Shown here: piece by piece, positions 35,549 to 48,647 of the stretch
Layout: each line of letters opens with the position of its first letter
Position numbering within the stretch: the first letter of the stretch is position 1
NCBI GenBank assembly: GCA_028716525.1
Contig: JAQUPQ010000010.1
Coordinates: forward strand, 1-64,000
DNA length: 64,000 bases
Origin: Terriglobia bacterium
GTDB lineage: Bacteria > Acidobacteriota > Terriglobia > JAIQFV01
Direction: 5' to 3'
Notes under the pieces: generated by a model
What the model saw: the letters and a program-made list of their open reading frames with translations, nothing else
Databases searched by the model: none
What the model was told of the DNA's origin: nothing
Program-made: the position numbers and the translations under genes

Positions 35549-35584
35549 GTCAGACGAGTCTAACCGGTCGGACCTGTCCGACCT
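35549..35584 (+). repeat. Second 9-nt repeat cluster
   Basis: Units GTCAGACGA, GTCTAACCG, GTCGGACCT and GTCCGACCT follow in tandem and encode SDE, SNR, SDL and SDL. They sit between the bundle and the suffix domain. Confidence 0.8.
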
Positions 35585-35751
35585 CTATTCTTTCAGGTCA
35601 GCCTCGCCGGAAATAACCGCAAACACGCTGATCTGCCTGATTAACCAAGCGAGCTTTCTGTTGGCCGGCAATTGGAAACTTTGGAGAAGAACTTCCTTAA
35701 GCATGGCGGGTTCACTGAGCGGCTCTACCGGGAGAGAAGCAGGGCAAGGTT

Positions 35752-35796
35752 GTCCCACAGTTCGGACAACTCCTACCGGTCTGACTGCTCAGACAA
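35752..35796 (+). repeat. Third 9-nt repeat cluster
   Basis: Five 9-base units (GTCCCACAG, TTCGGACAA, CTCCTACCG, GTCTGACTG, CTCAGACAA). They read as S-D-x only in the frame restored by the proposed frameshift correction. Confidence 0.65.
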
Positions 35797-36064
35797 GAAT
35801 AGCAGTTAAAGCATAATCGCACTCATCTGCCAGACATGCGCGGGGTACTGGTGTCCGCATTGAACTACCCCCACCCTATCCGGCACAAGCGGAGCTGCCA
35901 ATCCTCCCTTTTCAGTTTACGAAACTGAAGTCCGCTCTTATACTCCCCAGCGACTATTGACAGAATAGGCGATGTGATCCGGAGAAATCTCAAAAAGCGA
36001 AATTTGGCCGGATGGGTGAAAAAGCCCCTGGTCTCAAACCGCGGGATCGGAACTACCAGAACAA

Positions 36065-39295
<3,231 letters not shown>

Positions 39296-39386
39296 GCAGC
39301 GTTCTTCAACGGAGGACGCGCCTTGTGAAAATAGCCGGCTCTCCTGACGCGGGTGTCCTCTGTGGTCGGTTTCAGCCAACTTCACT

Positions 39387-39414
39387 TTGACAATTGGAGA
39401 GGCTTCGATTAGAT
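39387..39414 (+). promoter_or_regulatory. Promoter-like pair upstream of the zinc-ribbon membrane protein gene
   Basis: A perfect TTGACA (39387-39392) and TTAGAT (39409-39414) are separated by 16 bases. The 5' leader would be about 165 bases long. Confidence 0.5.
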
Positions 39415-39585
39415 TTGGCCCAATACGAAACTCGTTTGTCCGTCCGAGGAGGGTATGGAGCGTGTGTCAAACCGGCAGTATCAGCTTATTTTTTGACCCC
39501 CTCAAGATCGAATGTCATTATCGACGAGAATCTGACCTTTCGACACGCGGGCGTTAACTTGGATTGAAATCAAAGGAGGACACGC

Positions 39586-40086
39586 ATGGCAAAATTTTGC
39601 ACCGGTTGTGGAACCCAACTCGACGACGCGATTCGCTTTTGCACCAAGTGTGGCGCAGCGGTTGGAGGGGCGCAAGGTCCACAAGCCGCTCCCCCGTCTC
39701 CCCAGTACCAGTCGGCACCTCAGAATCCCGGCGCGCCCGCGGGGGCGGGACTTGAGGCCAATGTGGCGGGAATGCTGTGCTATCTTGCCGGCTTCATCAC
39801 GGGAATTATCTTCCTGGTGATTGAGCCGCATAACAAGAATCGCTTTGTTCGATTCCATGCGTTCCAATCGATCTTTTTCAGCGTGGTTTGGATTGTCTTC
39901 TCGATGATCTGCAGCTTCTTCATTATGGCGCTGCCCTTTGGGCTGTGGTTTGTCGGAAGTTTACTGCACCTGATCATTTGGCTGGGTGGATTCCTGTTGT
40001 GGCTCTTCCTAATGTACAAGGCCTACAACAACGAAATGTTCAAGCTGCCGGTCATCGGCGACATCGCCATGAAGCAGGCGGGCTGA
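39586..40086 (+). CDS. Zinc-ribbon plus DUF4870-like membrane protein
   Basis: A 166-residue protein. The N-terminus is a double CxxC zinc ribbon (CTGCG and CTKCG). A Pro/Gln-rich linker and three to four hydrophobic helices of the DUF4870 type follow, with MLCYLAGFITGIIFLVIEP and the signature NKNRFVRFHAFQSI. The function of this widespread family is unknown. The cytosolic zinc ribbon suggests a regulatory or assembly contact. AAAGGAGG lies 6-7 bases before the ATG. It has its own promoter and terminator, so it is a single-gene unit. Confidence 0.88.
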   Translation: MAKFCTGCGTQLDDAIRFCTKCGAAVGGAQGPQAAPPSPQYQSAPQNPGAPAGAGLEANVAGMLCYLAGFITGIIFLVIEPHNKNRFVRFHAFQSIFFSVVWIVFSMICSFFIMALPFGLWFVGSLLHLIIWLGGFLLWLFLMYKAYNNEMFKLPVIGDIAMKQAG

Positions 40087-40150
40087 TTTTTTGAGGGTCC
40101 GTTCCGGCTCGTGGAGTAGTCTCGGTTGAACTTTGAAGTGGTTGATCTCA

Positions 40151-40187
40151 CGGCAGCGGGACAGCGATCGCCCGCTGCCGTTGTTGC
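40151..40187 (+). terminator. Hairpin terminator after the zinc-ribbon membrane protein gene
   Basis: CGGCAGCGGG (40151-40160) pairs perfectly with CCCGCTGCCG (40171-40180) and is followed by TTGTTGCC. The tail is only partly T-rich. Confidence 0.65.
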
Positions 40188-40192
40188 CTTTC

Positions 40193-40221
40193 TTGAATCT
40201 CCCCTTGAGCACCGATATAAT
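40193..40221 (+). promoter_or_regulatory. Strong sigma-70-type promoter of the aldolase gene
   Basis: TTGAAT (40193-40198) and TATAAT (40216-40221) are 17 bases apart, near consensus. Transcription would start near 40228, about 90 bases before the aldolase ATG. Confidence 0.75.
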
Positions 40222-40319
40222 GACCTGGCTCGATTGATCGAGTACCTTTACTTTGCGGGACGTCCGCCGCGTGCGGCTCATCCCGCCTTCGAGCAGCCAT
40301 CAAATTTTAGGAGTTCATC

Positions 40320-41417
40320 ATGTCCGTCACTCAAGAACGAGCCACCTCCGATCGCCTGGCACGCATTGAAAAACTGTTGGGCGATAAAGCCGCCTATTTG
40401 CTGGAACACCGTTGCCAGACGCTCCCCAAGGATCAGCTGCATTTGCCCGGGCCCGATTTTGTTGAGCGTGTGTTGTTGACGAGCGACCGGCCTGCCCCGG
40501 TATTGCGGAACCTTCAAACACTCTTCAATCACGGACGCTTGGCGGGAACAGGTTATCTGTCGATCCTCCCCGTGGACCAGGGCATTGAGCATTCGGCCGG
40601 CGCTTCATTTGCTCCCAATCCCATCTATTTCGACGGCGAAAACCTGGTCAAACTGGCCATCGAAGGCGGATGCAATGCCGTGGCCTCGACGCTGGGCGTT
40701 CTGGGATCTGTCTGCCGCCGCTATGCCCACAAAATCCCGTTTATCATGAAAATCAATCATAATGAGTTTATTTCCTACCCCAACACCTACGATCAGATTC
40801 TCTTCGCGAATATCCGCCAGGCTTTTAACATGGGCGCCGTGGCCGTCGGGGCGACCATTTACTTCGGTTCGGAGGAATCAAAACGCCAACTTCAGGAAAT
40901 TACGGCCGCATTTCATGCCGCGCATGAACTGGGAATGGTGACCGTCCTGTGGTGCTACCTGCGCAACCCGGCTTTTAACAAAACCAAGGAGGGCGGCCCG
41001 GATTATGATTTGTCGGCCGATCTCACCGGTCAGGCCAATCACCTCGGCGTTACGATCGAAGCCGACATTATCAAACAGAAATTGCCGGAGAATAATGGCG
41101 GGTTCAACGCCTTGAAATTCGGTAAGACCGACAAGCGCGTGTACGAAAAATTGACCACCGACCATCCCATCGACTTGACCCGTTATCAAGTGATCAATTG
41201 CTACCTCGGGCGCGCAGGTCTGATCAATTCGGGCGGCGCCAGCGCCGGCGAAAGCGATCTCACCGAAGCCGTCAAGACTGCCGTCATCAATAAGCGAGCC
41301 GGCGGAATGGGCCTGATTTCAGGGCGAAAAGCGTTTCAAAAACCCATGAAAGACGGTATCCAAATTCTGAATTCCATTCAGGACGTATATCTCGCGACCG
41401 AGATCTCAGTGGCCTGA
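40320..41417 (+). CDS. fbaB: Class I fructose-bisphosphate aldolase (FbaB/DhnA type)
   Basis: A 365-residue Schiff-base aldolase of the archaeal/FbaB type. It splits fructose-1,6-bisphosphate to DHAP and glyceraldehyde-3-P. The N-terminal [21 protein letters not shown] is diagnostic. [11 protein letters not shown] contains the usual region of the active site. The C-terminal [17 protein letters not shown] and [12 protein letters not shown] bind the phosphate. AGGAG lies 7 bases before the ATG. With the PPi-type PFK it forms the glycolytic core encoded in this region. Confidence 0.92.
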   Translation: MSVTQERATSDRLARIEKLLGDKAAYLLEHRCQTLPKDQLHLPGPDFVERVLLTSDRPAPVLRNLQTLFNHGRLAGTGYLSILPVDQGIEHSAGASFAPNPIYFDGENLVKLAIEGGCNAVASTLGVLGSVCRRYAHKIPFIMKINHNEFISYPNTYDQILFANIRQAFNMGAVAVGATIYFGSEESKRQLQEITAAFHAAHELGMVTVLWCYLRNPAFNKTKEGGPDYDLSADLTGQANHLGVTIEADIIKQKLPENNGGFNALKFGKTDKRVYEKLTTDHPIDLTRYQVINCYLGRAGLINSGGASAGESDLTEAVKTAVINKRAGGMGLISGRKAFQKPMKDGIQILNSIQDVYLATEISVA

Positions 41418-41918
41418 AGAACCAGGGCCCACGCGAACACGAGACAATGCCCGGTAAATGAATCATGCCTTAAGCCGCCCGCCCCTATCTCTCCACGAAA
41501 TTGCGGTTTTTCCTTGAACCAACCTCCGGCTCCCGCCGGAGGGATTGGTGGGCTACTTGTGCCTTCGATCTTAGGCTGACGCACATGCACAGCTCGGGAC
41601 GACAGAAGCAACTCGCTAGGATCAAGAACAATCATCGCCGTTAAATACAATTGGGCCAATTTGGGTCTGCCATGACATTCAACACCTATCGGGAGGAATG
41701 AAACCAGAAACAGGCACCGGTTTTACAAACTCCTTACGGCATGCTTGAGGGGCCTTTCCACTTTTTCAAGGCAAAGGTCCTCCATCCCGCAAAAAACTCC
41801 AATCGACCCATGACACCGCGGGTCCTTTTCCGATACACTATTTACGGATTCGTGCACACAGCTTTCAAAAGTAGAAGATCGGCATCTTTCTTCTCAATCG
41901 TCAGGAGATTCAACCTCT
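41418..41918. other. 500-bp intergenic region before acs
   Basis: No gene is supported. A hairpin CCTCCGGC (41523-41530) / GCCGGAGG (41535-41542) with flanking CCAA/TTGG may terminate the aldolase transcript, though no T run follows. The acs promoter should lie near 41830-41870 (TACACTATTTAC), which is weak evidence. Confidence 0.4.
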
Positions 41919-43874
41919 ATGTCTTCGACCCAAATCGACTCGGTGCTCAACGAAAAACGCCTCTTCAAACCTCCCAAACGATTTTCTGAAAAGGCGCATC
42001 TGGGAAATCCCGAAGCCTACCGCCGACTATGTCAACAGGCCGCCAAATCGCCCGAAAAGTTCTGGGCCAAGGTAGCCGGAGATTTATTTTGGTTCAAAAA
42101 ATGGAAGAAGGTGCTGGTGTGGAAAGAGCCGTTCGCTCAATGGTTCGTCGGCGGAAAGATCAACGTCAGCACCAACTGCCTGGACCGCCATCTCACCACC
42201 GCACGGAAAAACAAGGCCGCCATCATTTGGGAAGGAGAGCCCGGCGAGCAACGCATCCTGACGTACCAGCAATTGCATCGAGAAGTTTCTAAATTCGCCA
42301 ATGTTTTGAAATCGTTGGACGTGAAGAAAGGCGACCGGGTTGTTCTTTACATGCCCATGATTCCGGAGCTGGCTATCGCCATGCTGGCTTGCGCCCGCAT
42401 CGGCGCCCCGCACACGGTTATTTTCGGCGGATTTTCTTCGGAGGCCATTAAAGACCGCGCCAACGACGCTCAAGCAAAAATTCTGGTGACCGCCGATGGC
42501 GGGTACCGCCGCGGCATGGAAGTGATGCTTAAGAAAAACGTTGATGCCGCCATGAAAGATTGCCCCACCATCGAGCATGTAGTGGTGTTCAAGCGCACCG
42601 GTTCAGAAATTCATATGGAGCCGGGACGCGATCATTGGTGGCACGAATTGATGAAAGTGGCGCCCGACCTTCCCTGCCCCGCAGAACAGTTGGACGCGGA
42701 ACATCCCTTGTTCATCTTGTATACCAGCGGCACCACGGGAAAACCCAAGGGTGTCGTTCACACCACTGGCGGATATTTGACGCAGGTGGCCTACACCACC
42801 AAGATTGTGTTCGATCTCAAGGAAGAAGACACTTACTGGTGCACGGCGGACATTGGTTGGGTCACGGGCCACAGCTATATCGTTTACGGCCCGCTGGCCA
42901 ACGGCGCAACTTCGGTGATGTACGAAGGCGCCCCCAATTTTCCCGAGCCGGATCGATTCTGGCGGCTCATCGAAAAATATAATGTGAGCATTCTTTACAC
43001 CGCGCCCACGGCCATCCGGGCATTCATGCGATGGGGAGAACAATGGCCGATGAAACACGATCTGTCTTCCCTGCGGCTGCTCGGAACCGTCGGTGAACCC
43101 ATCAATCCCGAGGCCTGGATGTGGTATTACAAGGTCATCGGAAAACAACGCTGCCCCATCGTGGACACCTGGTGGCAAACAGAAACCGGCTCCATTTTGA
43201 TTTCTCCGACGCCCGGGGCCGTGCCGACGAAGCCCGGCTCAGCGACGTTTCCTCTTCCGGGGATCGTTGCAGATATCGTCACACGCGACGGCAAACCCGT
43301 CGACAAGAACCAGGGCGGCTTTCTGGTTATTCGAAAACCGTGGCCTTCCATGTTGCGGACGATTTACCGGGATGATGAACGCTATATCCGCCAATACTGG
43401 AGCGAGGTTCCGGGCAGCTACTTCACCGCCGATGCAGCCCGGCGCGACGCCGACGGTTATTTGTGGTTGATGGGGCGTGTGGATGATGTCATCAATGTAT
43501 CCGGACATCGGCTCGGAACGATGGAAATCGAGAGTGCCTTGGTTTCACATCCCAAGGTGGCTGAGGCTAGCGTGGTCGCCCGCCCCGATGAAGTGAAGGG
43601 TCAAGCCATCTGTGCCTTCGTGACCTTGAAATCCGGCATCGAGCCTTCGCCGCGACTTCGGGAAGAACTCCGCGGACACGTGGCCAAAGAAATCGGCGCT
43701 CTCGCCAAACCCGACGACATCCGCTTTACCGAAGCCTTGCCCAAGACGCGAAGCGGCAAGATTATGCGGCGCCTGCTGCGGGAACTGGCTACCAGCGGCC
43801 GCGTCGCTGGAGACACCACGACCCTCGAAGATTTCTCGGTTTTAGAGAAGTTGCGGGAAGCATCGGACGAGTAG
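41919..43874 (+). CDS. acs: Acetyl-CoA synthetase (AMP-forming)
   Basis: A 651-residue enzyme that activates acetate via acetyl-AMP. The adenylate-forming motifs are all visible: [33 protein letters not shown] and [23 protein letters not shown]. The C-terminal acetylatable Lys lies in [16 protein letters not shown]. Length is standard. GGAG lies about 9 bases before the ATG. It could use the acetate released by NagA. Confidence 0.97.
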   Translation: MSSTQIDSVLNEKRLFKPPKRFSEKAHLGNPEAYRRLCQQAAKSPEKFWAKVAGDLFWFKKWKKVLVWKEPFAQWFVGGKINVSTNCLDRHLTTARKNKAAIIWEGEPGEQRILTYQQLHREVSKFANVLKSLDVKKGDRVVLYMPMIPELAIAMLACARIGAPHTVIFGGFSSEAIKDRANDAQAKILVTADGGYRRGMEVMLKKNVDAAMKDCPTIEHVVVFKRTGSEIHMEPGRDHWWHELMKVAPDLPCPAEQLDAEHPLFILYTSGTTGKPKGVVHTTGGYLTQVAYTTKIVFDLKEEDTYWCTADIGWVTGHSYIVYGPLANGATSVMYEGAPNFPEPDRFWRLIEKYNVSILYTAPTAIRAFMRWGEQWPMKHDLSSLRLLGTVGEPINPEAWMWYYKVIGKQRCPIVDTWWQTETGSILISPTPGAVPTKPGSATFPLPGIVADIVTRDGKPVDKNQGGFLVIRKPWPSMLRTIYRDDERYIRQYWSEVPGSYFTADAARRDADGYLWLMGRVDDVINVSGHRLGTMEIESALVSHPKVAEASVVARPDEVKGQAICAFVTLKSGIEPSPRLREELRGHVAKEIGALAKPDDIRFTEALPKTRSGKIMRRLLRELATSGRVAGDTTTLEDFSVLEKLREASDE

Positions 43875-43875
43875 C

Positions 43876-43989
43876 GGTCAGAAATCAGCGATCAGCCAAC
43901 AGCTTTGAAGATTAAGCTTTGGGCTTATGGCTTAGTGCTTGTGGCTGAAGTCTGACTGCTGACAACTGATAGCTGACTTCTGACAGCTA
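43876..43989. repeat. Degenerate low-complexity repeat (AGCTGACTTCTGAC-like) between acs and pfk
   Basis: The 110-bp gap between the two convergent genes consists of overlapping degenerate copies of GCTTATGGCTT and CTGACTGCTGACAACTGATAG-like words. These can fold on themselves. It looks like a dispersed intergenic repeat and may serve as a bidirectional terminator. Confidence 0.5.
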
Positions 43990-45126
43990 TCACAACACCC
44001 TCCACCCCAGCGCCGTATCGCGGCGGGCATTGAGGCGTTCTTTATCGTACATGAGATCGACATCGACCGAACGAACCGGGCCGTTCAGCGCTGTCAGCGC
44101 TTTTTCGGTAATGTGGCCATTTTCAACCGCCACCATTTGGCCGAACTTTTGGTTGACCACCAGGTTGACGGCCGTCACGCCGAACATGAATCCCATCTTG
44201 ACGTCGAAGGCCGAAGGCGCTCCGCCACGCTGCAAGTAGCCGAGCTTCTCACTGAAGGTATCCAGGCCGCTGCGCCGTTTGATTTCGTCTGCCAGGTGCT
44301 CTCCGATTCCACCGAGATGCACGTGTCCGAAATTATCAATCTCCTGCCGATGGGCGACAATCTGGCCGCCACACTCTTTGGCCCCTTCCGCCACAACCAC
44401 CAGGGTGTAACGGGATTTCAGATTTTTCCTCCGGTTGATCAAATCGCACAATAAATCCAGATCAAATTCGTATTCCGGGATAAGTATAAAATGGGCGCTC
44501 GAAACAATGCCGCCGCTTATCGCCAGAAAGCCGGCGTGTCGGCCCATGACTTCGATGACGGCCACTTTGCGATGCGAACCGGCCACCGAGCGGGCGTGAT
44601 CAATCAGCAGCTTGATGTTGTTGACAGCGCTGTCGAAACCCAGTGAATAGTCCGTCCCCGGCAGATCCAGATCGATGGTTTTCGGTATCCCGACGCACGG
44701 GACACCCTTCTGCCAGAGTCGATGGGCCACGCCCAGGGTGTCTTCTCCGCCCATGGCGATCAAGGCATCCAAACCCAGCGCCTGGAAATTTCGAACTGCA
44801 ATATCGGACCGGTCGACCTTTTCTCCCTTTTCATCTTTCATGGAAAATGGATTAGTGCGGGAAGTTCCAATAAAGGTGCCGCCATCACGGTCAATCTTCC
44901 GGACTATGGGCGCCGTCAAAGGAACAACATAACGGTCGTCTTCCAGGCCTTTGTGGGAATCCAGATACATCAAACTTTCCCAACCTTCTTTGAGGCCATA
45001 GACGTCCAATTCATTTCCGAATCGTTCTTTGACGAAGCGCGATATGGCCCCGTAAACCACCCACTTGATGGCCGCGTTTAATCCTGCAGCGTCGCCTCCA
45101 CCCGTCACTACGCCAATCCGTTTCAT
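43990..45126 (-). CDS. pfp: 6-phosphofructokinase, PPi-dependent type by active-site residues
   Basis: A 378-residue phosphofructokinase. The N-terminal nucleotide loop is TGGGDAAGLNAAIKWVV. The key residues that separate ATP from PPi enzymes (E. coli 104 and 124) are here Asp129 in MGGEDTLG and Lys149 in GIPKTIDLDLPGTDYSLGF. Asp and Lys are the pyrophosphate-type pair, as in the Amycolatopsis enzyme. The substrate loop VIEVMGRHAGFLA is intact. The ATG at 45126 has GGGAGGG at the right distance; an upstream start at 45156 is unlikely. Divergent from hemW. Confidence 0.9.
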   Translation of the reverse strand: MKRIGVVTGGGDAAGLNAAIKWVVYGAISRFVKERFGNELDVYGLKEGWESLMYLDSHKGLEDDRYVVPLTAPIVRKIDRDGGTFIGTSRTNPFSMKDEKGEKVDRSDIAVRNFQALGLDALIAMGGEDTLGVAHRLWQKGVPCVGIPKTIDLDLPGTDYSLGFDSAVNNIKLLIDHARSVAGSHRKVAVIEVMGRHAGFLAISGGIVSSAHFILIPEYEFDLDLLCDLINRRKNLKSRYTLVVVAEGAKECGGQIVAHRQEIDNFGHVHLGGIGEHLADEIKRRSGLDTFSEKLGYLQRGGAPSAFDVKMGFMFGVTAVNLVVNQKFGQMVAVENGHITEKALTALNGPVRSVDVDLMYDKERLNARRDTALGWRVL

Positions 45127-45307
45127 AAAAAGCCCTCCCAACAATTGCAGCTTCAAGGAAATTATAACGACAGAAGGCTGTCCAAAGAAGCGAAAAGGCT
45201 TGGTTGTCTCATTCGGCCGCGCGTTTCAGGAGTGTCCCGGACTTTTGGTTTCAGCGGTGTGATTGGCGCCCTGTTCACAGGCGGGCCAATGTGTTAATTT
45301 GACTGGA

Positions 45308-46558
45308 ATGAACCAGCCGCTAGGAATTTATATTCATATTCCCTTCTGCGCTGCCCGATGCTTTTACTGCCACTTTACAATCGACTTGGGCCGAGGCGCC
45401 ATCCAGGAGCGCTATGTCGATGCCGTTGTCCGTGAGATCCGCCGAAGTCCGGAACTGCACGAGCCTTCGTTTTCGCGAACGGTGGATTCGATTTACATCG
45501 GCGGAGGCACGCCTTCGTGGATCGAGGCAAAAGGGATTAAAGAAATTCTTTCAGAGATCCACAACCGTTTCGAGGTGCATCCTGCAGCTGAAATAACCAT
45601 TGAGGTCAACCCGGATTCACTGGATCACGAGAAGGCGTCGCTGTATCGAGCGATAGGAATCAACCGCGTCAGCGTGGGCGCGCAATCCTTTCACGACGAC
45701 GAGCTGAAGCGGCTCGGTCGGACCCATTCGTCCGGAGATGTTCATGAAACCCTCCAAATGTTACGATCATCGGGCTTCAACGATATTTCCATCGACTTGA
45801 TGGCCGCGCTCCCGCAGCAATCGCTGCAATCCTGGAAGAACAACTGGAAATTCATCGAAGAAATCCGACCCGAGCATATATCTCTCTATCTTTTCGACCT
45901 CGACGACGAAAGCGCCTTGGGCCGGCGTGTGCTTGCGTCTCACGATCGAACCTCTACGGTGCTCGCCCGCGGAGAAAATACAATTCCATCGGACAAGAGA
46001 CCGATCGTGCTCCCCTCGGAAGAAGAGACCGTCGAAATTTATAATGAGGCGGTTTCGGAATTGCGGCGCCAGGGATACCTCCACTACGAAATATCCAATT
46101 TTGCAGCATTGCAAAAAGCAGAACCTGGCCCGGCGGCGAGCTTCATCTCGCGCCACAATCTAAAGTATTGGAATCTGCAACCCTATCTCGGTTTTGGCTG
46201 CGCCGCGCACTCGTTTATTTATCCATCCCGTTGGCATAACGAGAATTCTGCGGAATCTTACATCCGTGGAATCGAAGGCGGGGAAAGCGTCCGCCGGGAG
46301 GCCGAAACGATTTCTGCGGCCCGGCTTACGGAAGATGCGTTCATTTTCGGACTTCGTCAAATCGCCGGAATTCGATATGACACGTTGTCGGAAATGCTGG
46401 GGAATGACGCGCGGCAGCTGTTTCGTCGGATCATCGATCCCCTGATTCAAGAGGGCTGGCTACTGGAATCCCAAAACACTTTGCGATTGGCGCCTCAAGC
46501 TCTCCTCGTTTCCAATGAAATTTTCCAACAATTTCTCGGGGCCAATGAATCGGATTGA
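45308..46558 (+). CDS. hemW: HemW-like radical SAM protein (heme chaperone family)
   Basis: A 416-residue radical SAM protein of the HemW/CPDH-like family. IHIPFCAARCFYCHF carries the C-x3-C-x2-C motif for the 4Fe-4S cluster. Family blocks IYIGGGTPSW, INRVSVGAQSFHDDELKRLGR and ISIDLMAALPQQS follow. The C-terminal HemN-type region begins near HYEISNFA. HemW relatives pass heme to acceptors and are often misnamed coproporphyrinogen oxidases. The ATG at 45308 gives the usual N-terminus; an upstream ATG at 45263 adds 15 unusual residues. Confidence 0.92.
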   Translation: MNQPLGIYIHIPFCAARCFYCHFTIDLGRGAIQERYVDAVVREIRRSPELHEPSFSRTVDSIYIGGGTPSWIEAKGIKEILSEIHNRFEVHPAAEITIEVNPDSLDHEKASLYRAIGINRVSVGAQSFHDDELKRLGRTHSSGDVHETLQMLRSSGFNDISIDLMAALPQQSLQSWKNNWKFIEEIRPEHISLYLFDLDDESALGRRVLASHDRTSTVLARGENTIPSDKRPIVLPSEEETVEIYNEAVSELRRQGYLHYEISNFAALQKAEPGPAASFISRHNLKYWNLQPYLGFGCAAHSFIYPSRWHNENSAESYIRGIEGGESVRREAETISAARLTEDAFIFGLRQIAGIRYDTLSEMLGNDARQLFRRIIDPLIQEGWLLESQNTLRLAPQALLVSNEIFQQFLGANESD

Positions 46559-46918
46559 TAAACACGTTTCTTTTTAAAGCTATTGTGTAACCCTCCGCGA
46601 AACTTTGAGATCCCAGCTCCTCCGCGGTAAATCACCTCTCGAAAGACGATTTGTTCCGTGAGTCTGGGGTTGGAACGGATTTTCTATTCTCCAATTCGAA
46701 CGCCGACTCCCCGCGGGGAGGCAAAGGGCGCGGAGGTTGACCGAGGATTGGACAGCCGGCAACAAAAGAAATCCCGGACTCGAAAAACTTGAATTGGCGT
46801 TTTCTTTTTGTCAGAATGCCCAACGGTTGAGGAGTGGGGACAGACACCGCACAGTGCATTTCTCAATAATTACAACAAGGAAAGGTGTCTGTCCCCATCC
46901 TTTCCAAGGTGAAAATCA
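46559..46918. other. 360-bp intergenic region with palindromes
   Basis: It contains the perfect palindrome CTCCCCGCGGGGAG (46707-46720) and the REP-like element at 46835-46897. No gene is supported. The ribosome site AAGGTGA of the threonine aldolase gene is at its end. Confidence 0.5.
46835..46897. repeat. REP-like element with perfect 14-bp arms (TGGGGACAGACACC)
   Basis: TGGGGACAGACACC (46835-46848) and GGTGTCTGTCCCCA (46884-46897) are exact inverted repeats. A smaller GCAC-A-GTGC dyad lies between them. The arms match the elements at 28165 and, partly, 5918. Confidence 0.7.
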
Positions 46919-47959
46919 ATGACTGAATGGATTGATCTTCGTAGTGACACCGTAACGCGGCCCACGCCGGAAATGCGCGAGGCCATGATGAAAGCCGAGG
47001 TGGGCGATGATGTCTACATGGAAGATCCGACCGTCAATCACCTGCAAGAGCGAGCCGCCGAAATTTTCGGCCGTGAAGCGGCTTTGTTTGTTCCCTCCGG
47101 GACCATGGGCAACCAGATCGCCGTTAAATCCCACACCCATCACGGGCAAGAAGTGATCCTGGAGGAGGCCGGACACATATTCAATTACGAACTGGCAACC
47201 ATGTCCGCTTTTTCCGGCGTCATGCCTCGCCCTATTGCCGGCCACGACGGTGTCATTACTTGGAATGAGATCAAGACCCGCATACGGCCCAAAATTTATT
47301 ACCTCTCTCACACCGGTCTGGTGGCGCTCGAAAACACTCACAACATGGCGGGGGGGAGCGTCTTTCCGCAGGCTGTTGCCGACGAAGTCTGCGACCGCGC
47401 TCATGAATCCGGTATCCCCGTCCATCTGGACGGAGCGCGAATTTTCAACGCATCCATCGCCACGGGAAAAAGCGTGGTGGAGTTGACGCAAAAATTTGAC
47501 AGCGTCATGTTCTGCCTCTCGAAAGGGCTGGGGGCGCCGGTGGGCTCTCTGCTTCTGGGATCGCGCGAACTGATTGAGCGGGCCCGGGTTTATCGCAAAG
47601 CCATGGGTGGCGGCATGCGACAAGTCGGCGTCCTGGCTGCGGCCGGATTGGTGGCTTTGGAGAAACATCCCGCCAAATTGCATGAGGATCATGCCAACGC
47701 CAAACACCTGGCGAAGGCTCTGGCTGAAATGCCGGGCATCCAGATGGACCCATCAAAAGTCCAAACCAACATCCTGGTATTCGATATTTCCGGAACAGGC
47801 CAGGACACCAGTTCTTTTTCCCAGGCCCTTCGAAAACACCGCGTCCTGGCCAACGGCATCAACCCCACCCACATGCGCATGGTGACGCATTACGACGTTC
47901 ATCGTGACGACATCGAAAAGACAATTCAGGCCATCCACTCGATTTTGGAAACCCCATAA
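46919..47959 (+). CDS. ltaE: Low-specificity L-threonine aldolase
   Basis: A 346-residue PLP enzyme splitting L-threonine or L-allo-threonine to glycine and acetaldehyde. It starts with [19 protein letters not shown], the family signature. The PLP Lys lies in [34 protein letters not shown] supplies the Asp and Arg contacts. Length and motif order are normal. It appears to be a single-gene unit. Confidence 0.95.
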   Translation: MTEWIDLRSDTVTRPTPEMREAMMKAEVGDDVYMEDPTVNHLQERAAEIFGREAALFVPSGTMGNQIAVKSHTHHGQEVILEEAGHIFNYELATMSAFSGVMPRPIAGHDGVITWNEIKTRIRPKIYYLSHTGLVALENTHNMAGGSVFPQAVADEVCDRAHESGIPVHLDGARIFNASIATGKSVVELTQKFDSVMFCLSKGLGAPVGSLLLGSRELIERARVYRKAMGGGMRQVGVLAAAGLVALEKHPAKLHEDHANAKHLAKALAEMPGIQMDPSKVQTNILVFDISGTGQDTSSFSQALRKHRVLANGINPTHMRMVTHYDVHRDDIEKTIQAIHSILETP

Positions 47960-48077
47960 GGACCATCACCTCTCACCGGAAATCACTGCAAGCCATTTAA
48001 TTCAAGCCTGTTACCAAATGCCGGATCACCCCAACGTCCGCCCTTGGCCGCGGGCCCCGATTTTTTCAATTTTTATC

Positions 48078-48123
48078 TTGACAGTGACATTGCAATATGC
48101 AATATTAACTTTGCATTTTGCAA
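48078..48123 (+). promoter_or_regulatory. Promoter and double 13-bp operator of the XRE regulator gene
   Basis: TTGACA at 48078-48083 is followed by AT-rich -10 candidates (AATATT or TATTAA, 48101-48108). Two near-palindromic copies, TTGCAATATGCAA (48090-48102) and TTGCATTTTGCAA (48111-48123), lie with centres 21 bases (two helix turns) apart. They overlap the -10 and the start of transcription. The position strongly suggests autorepression by the regulator encoded 13 bases later. Confidence 0.7.
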
Positions 48124-48135
48124 TTGGAAAATCAA

Positions 48136-48618
48136 ATGACGCTCGGACAAAAAATTCGTTATCTGCGGTCGGTGGAGGGCACCTTGCGTGGTATAGGCCG
48201 GGAGATGACCCAGATTGAGGTGGTGCACGCCATTCGCAAGGAGTTGCGCAAGAAGCTGAGCCAGGCCTATCTGTCGCAAATCGAAAACGGCGCCCGCCCG
48301 CATCTCACCAACAGCACGCGCCTGATGCTGGCGGATTTTTTCAAAGTGCATCCGGGTTATCTGGTGGATGATCCCGAGGGGTTTCATACCGAGCTTACTT
48401 CCCCACTGCGTATTGAAGAGAATGCCTTGGATTTCTGGCTGATCAACGGAGCCGAGCAGTTTCGAGGCGACCCCGGGCTCTGTCAGGCGCTGCTGACCAT
48501 TGCCCGGCAGGAAGATTCACGCAGCCTGCTGATTTTGCTTCAGGAGATTGTGGAGACGCCTCCTCTAGCGGATCGCTTGCTGGAGGTTTTGAAACCGCAG
48601 AAGGGAGCGGCTCAGTAA
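48136..48618 (+). CDS. XRE-family transcriptional regulator
   Basis: A 160-residue DNA-binding protein. The N-terminal 75 residues form a helix-turn-helix (KIRYLRSVEG... QAYLSQIENGARPHLTNSTRLMLADFFKV) with an insertion between helices 1 and 2. The rest is helical (SPLRIEENALDFWLINGAEQF, ALLTIARQEDSRSLLILLQEI) and may bind a ligand or dimerise. The gene lies upstream of NfeD, flotillin and PspA, so it may control this membrane-stress group as well as itself. The promoter places the start at the ATG 48136 rather than 48118. Confidence 0.85.
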   Translation: MTLGQKIRYLRSVEGTLRGIGREMTQIEVVHAIRKELRKKLSQAYLSQIENGARPHLTNSTRLMLADFFKVHPGYLVDDPEGFHTELTSPLRIEENALDFWLINGAEQFRGDPGLCQALLTIARQEDSRSLLILLQEIVETPPLADRLLEVLKPQKGAAQ

Positions 48619-48647
48619 ATCGAGCTGAGTTTGGAGGCAGAGGAATT

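Larger units (their letters stand above)
35142..35809 (+). pseudogene. Four-helix-bundle suffix-domain protein gene with a one-base frameshift
   Basis: The product resembles the four-helix-bundle family (IVS/S23 type) that carries an extra C-terminal suffix domain. It has PKHGGYRKLRSFQAAQLVYD, then the bundle with AARSGVQNIAEGS, ending with DFLRQHGL. In the start frame the sequence after residue about 175 makes no family sense and stops at 35816. Moving to the +2 frame near 35664-35672 restores LETLEKNFLKHGG followed by FTERLYRERSRAR and a stop at 35807-35809. This looks like one lost base (expected GGCCAATTGG, seen GGCAATTGG). Whether it is a real mutation or a sequencing error cannot be told here. 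AGGAAAGGA precedes the ATG. Nine-base repeats interrupt the gene three times. Confidence 0.75.
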
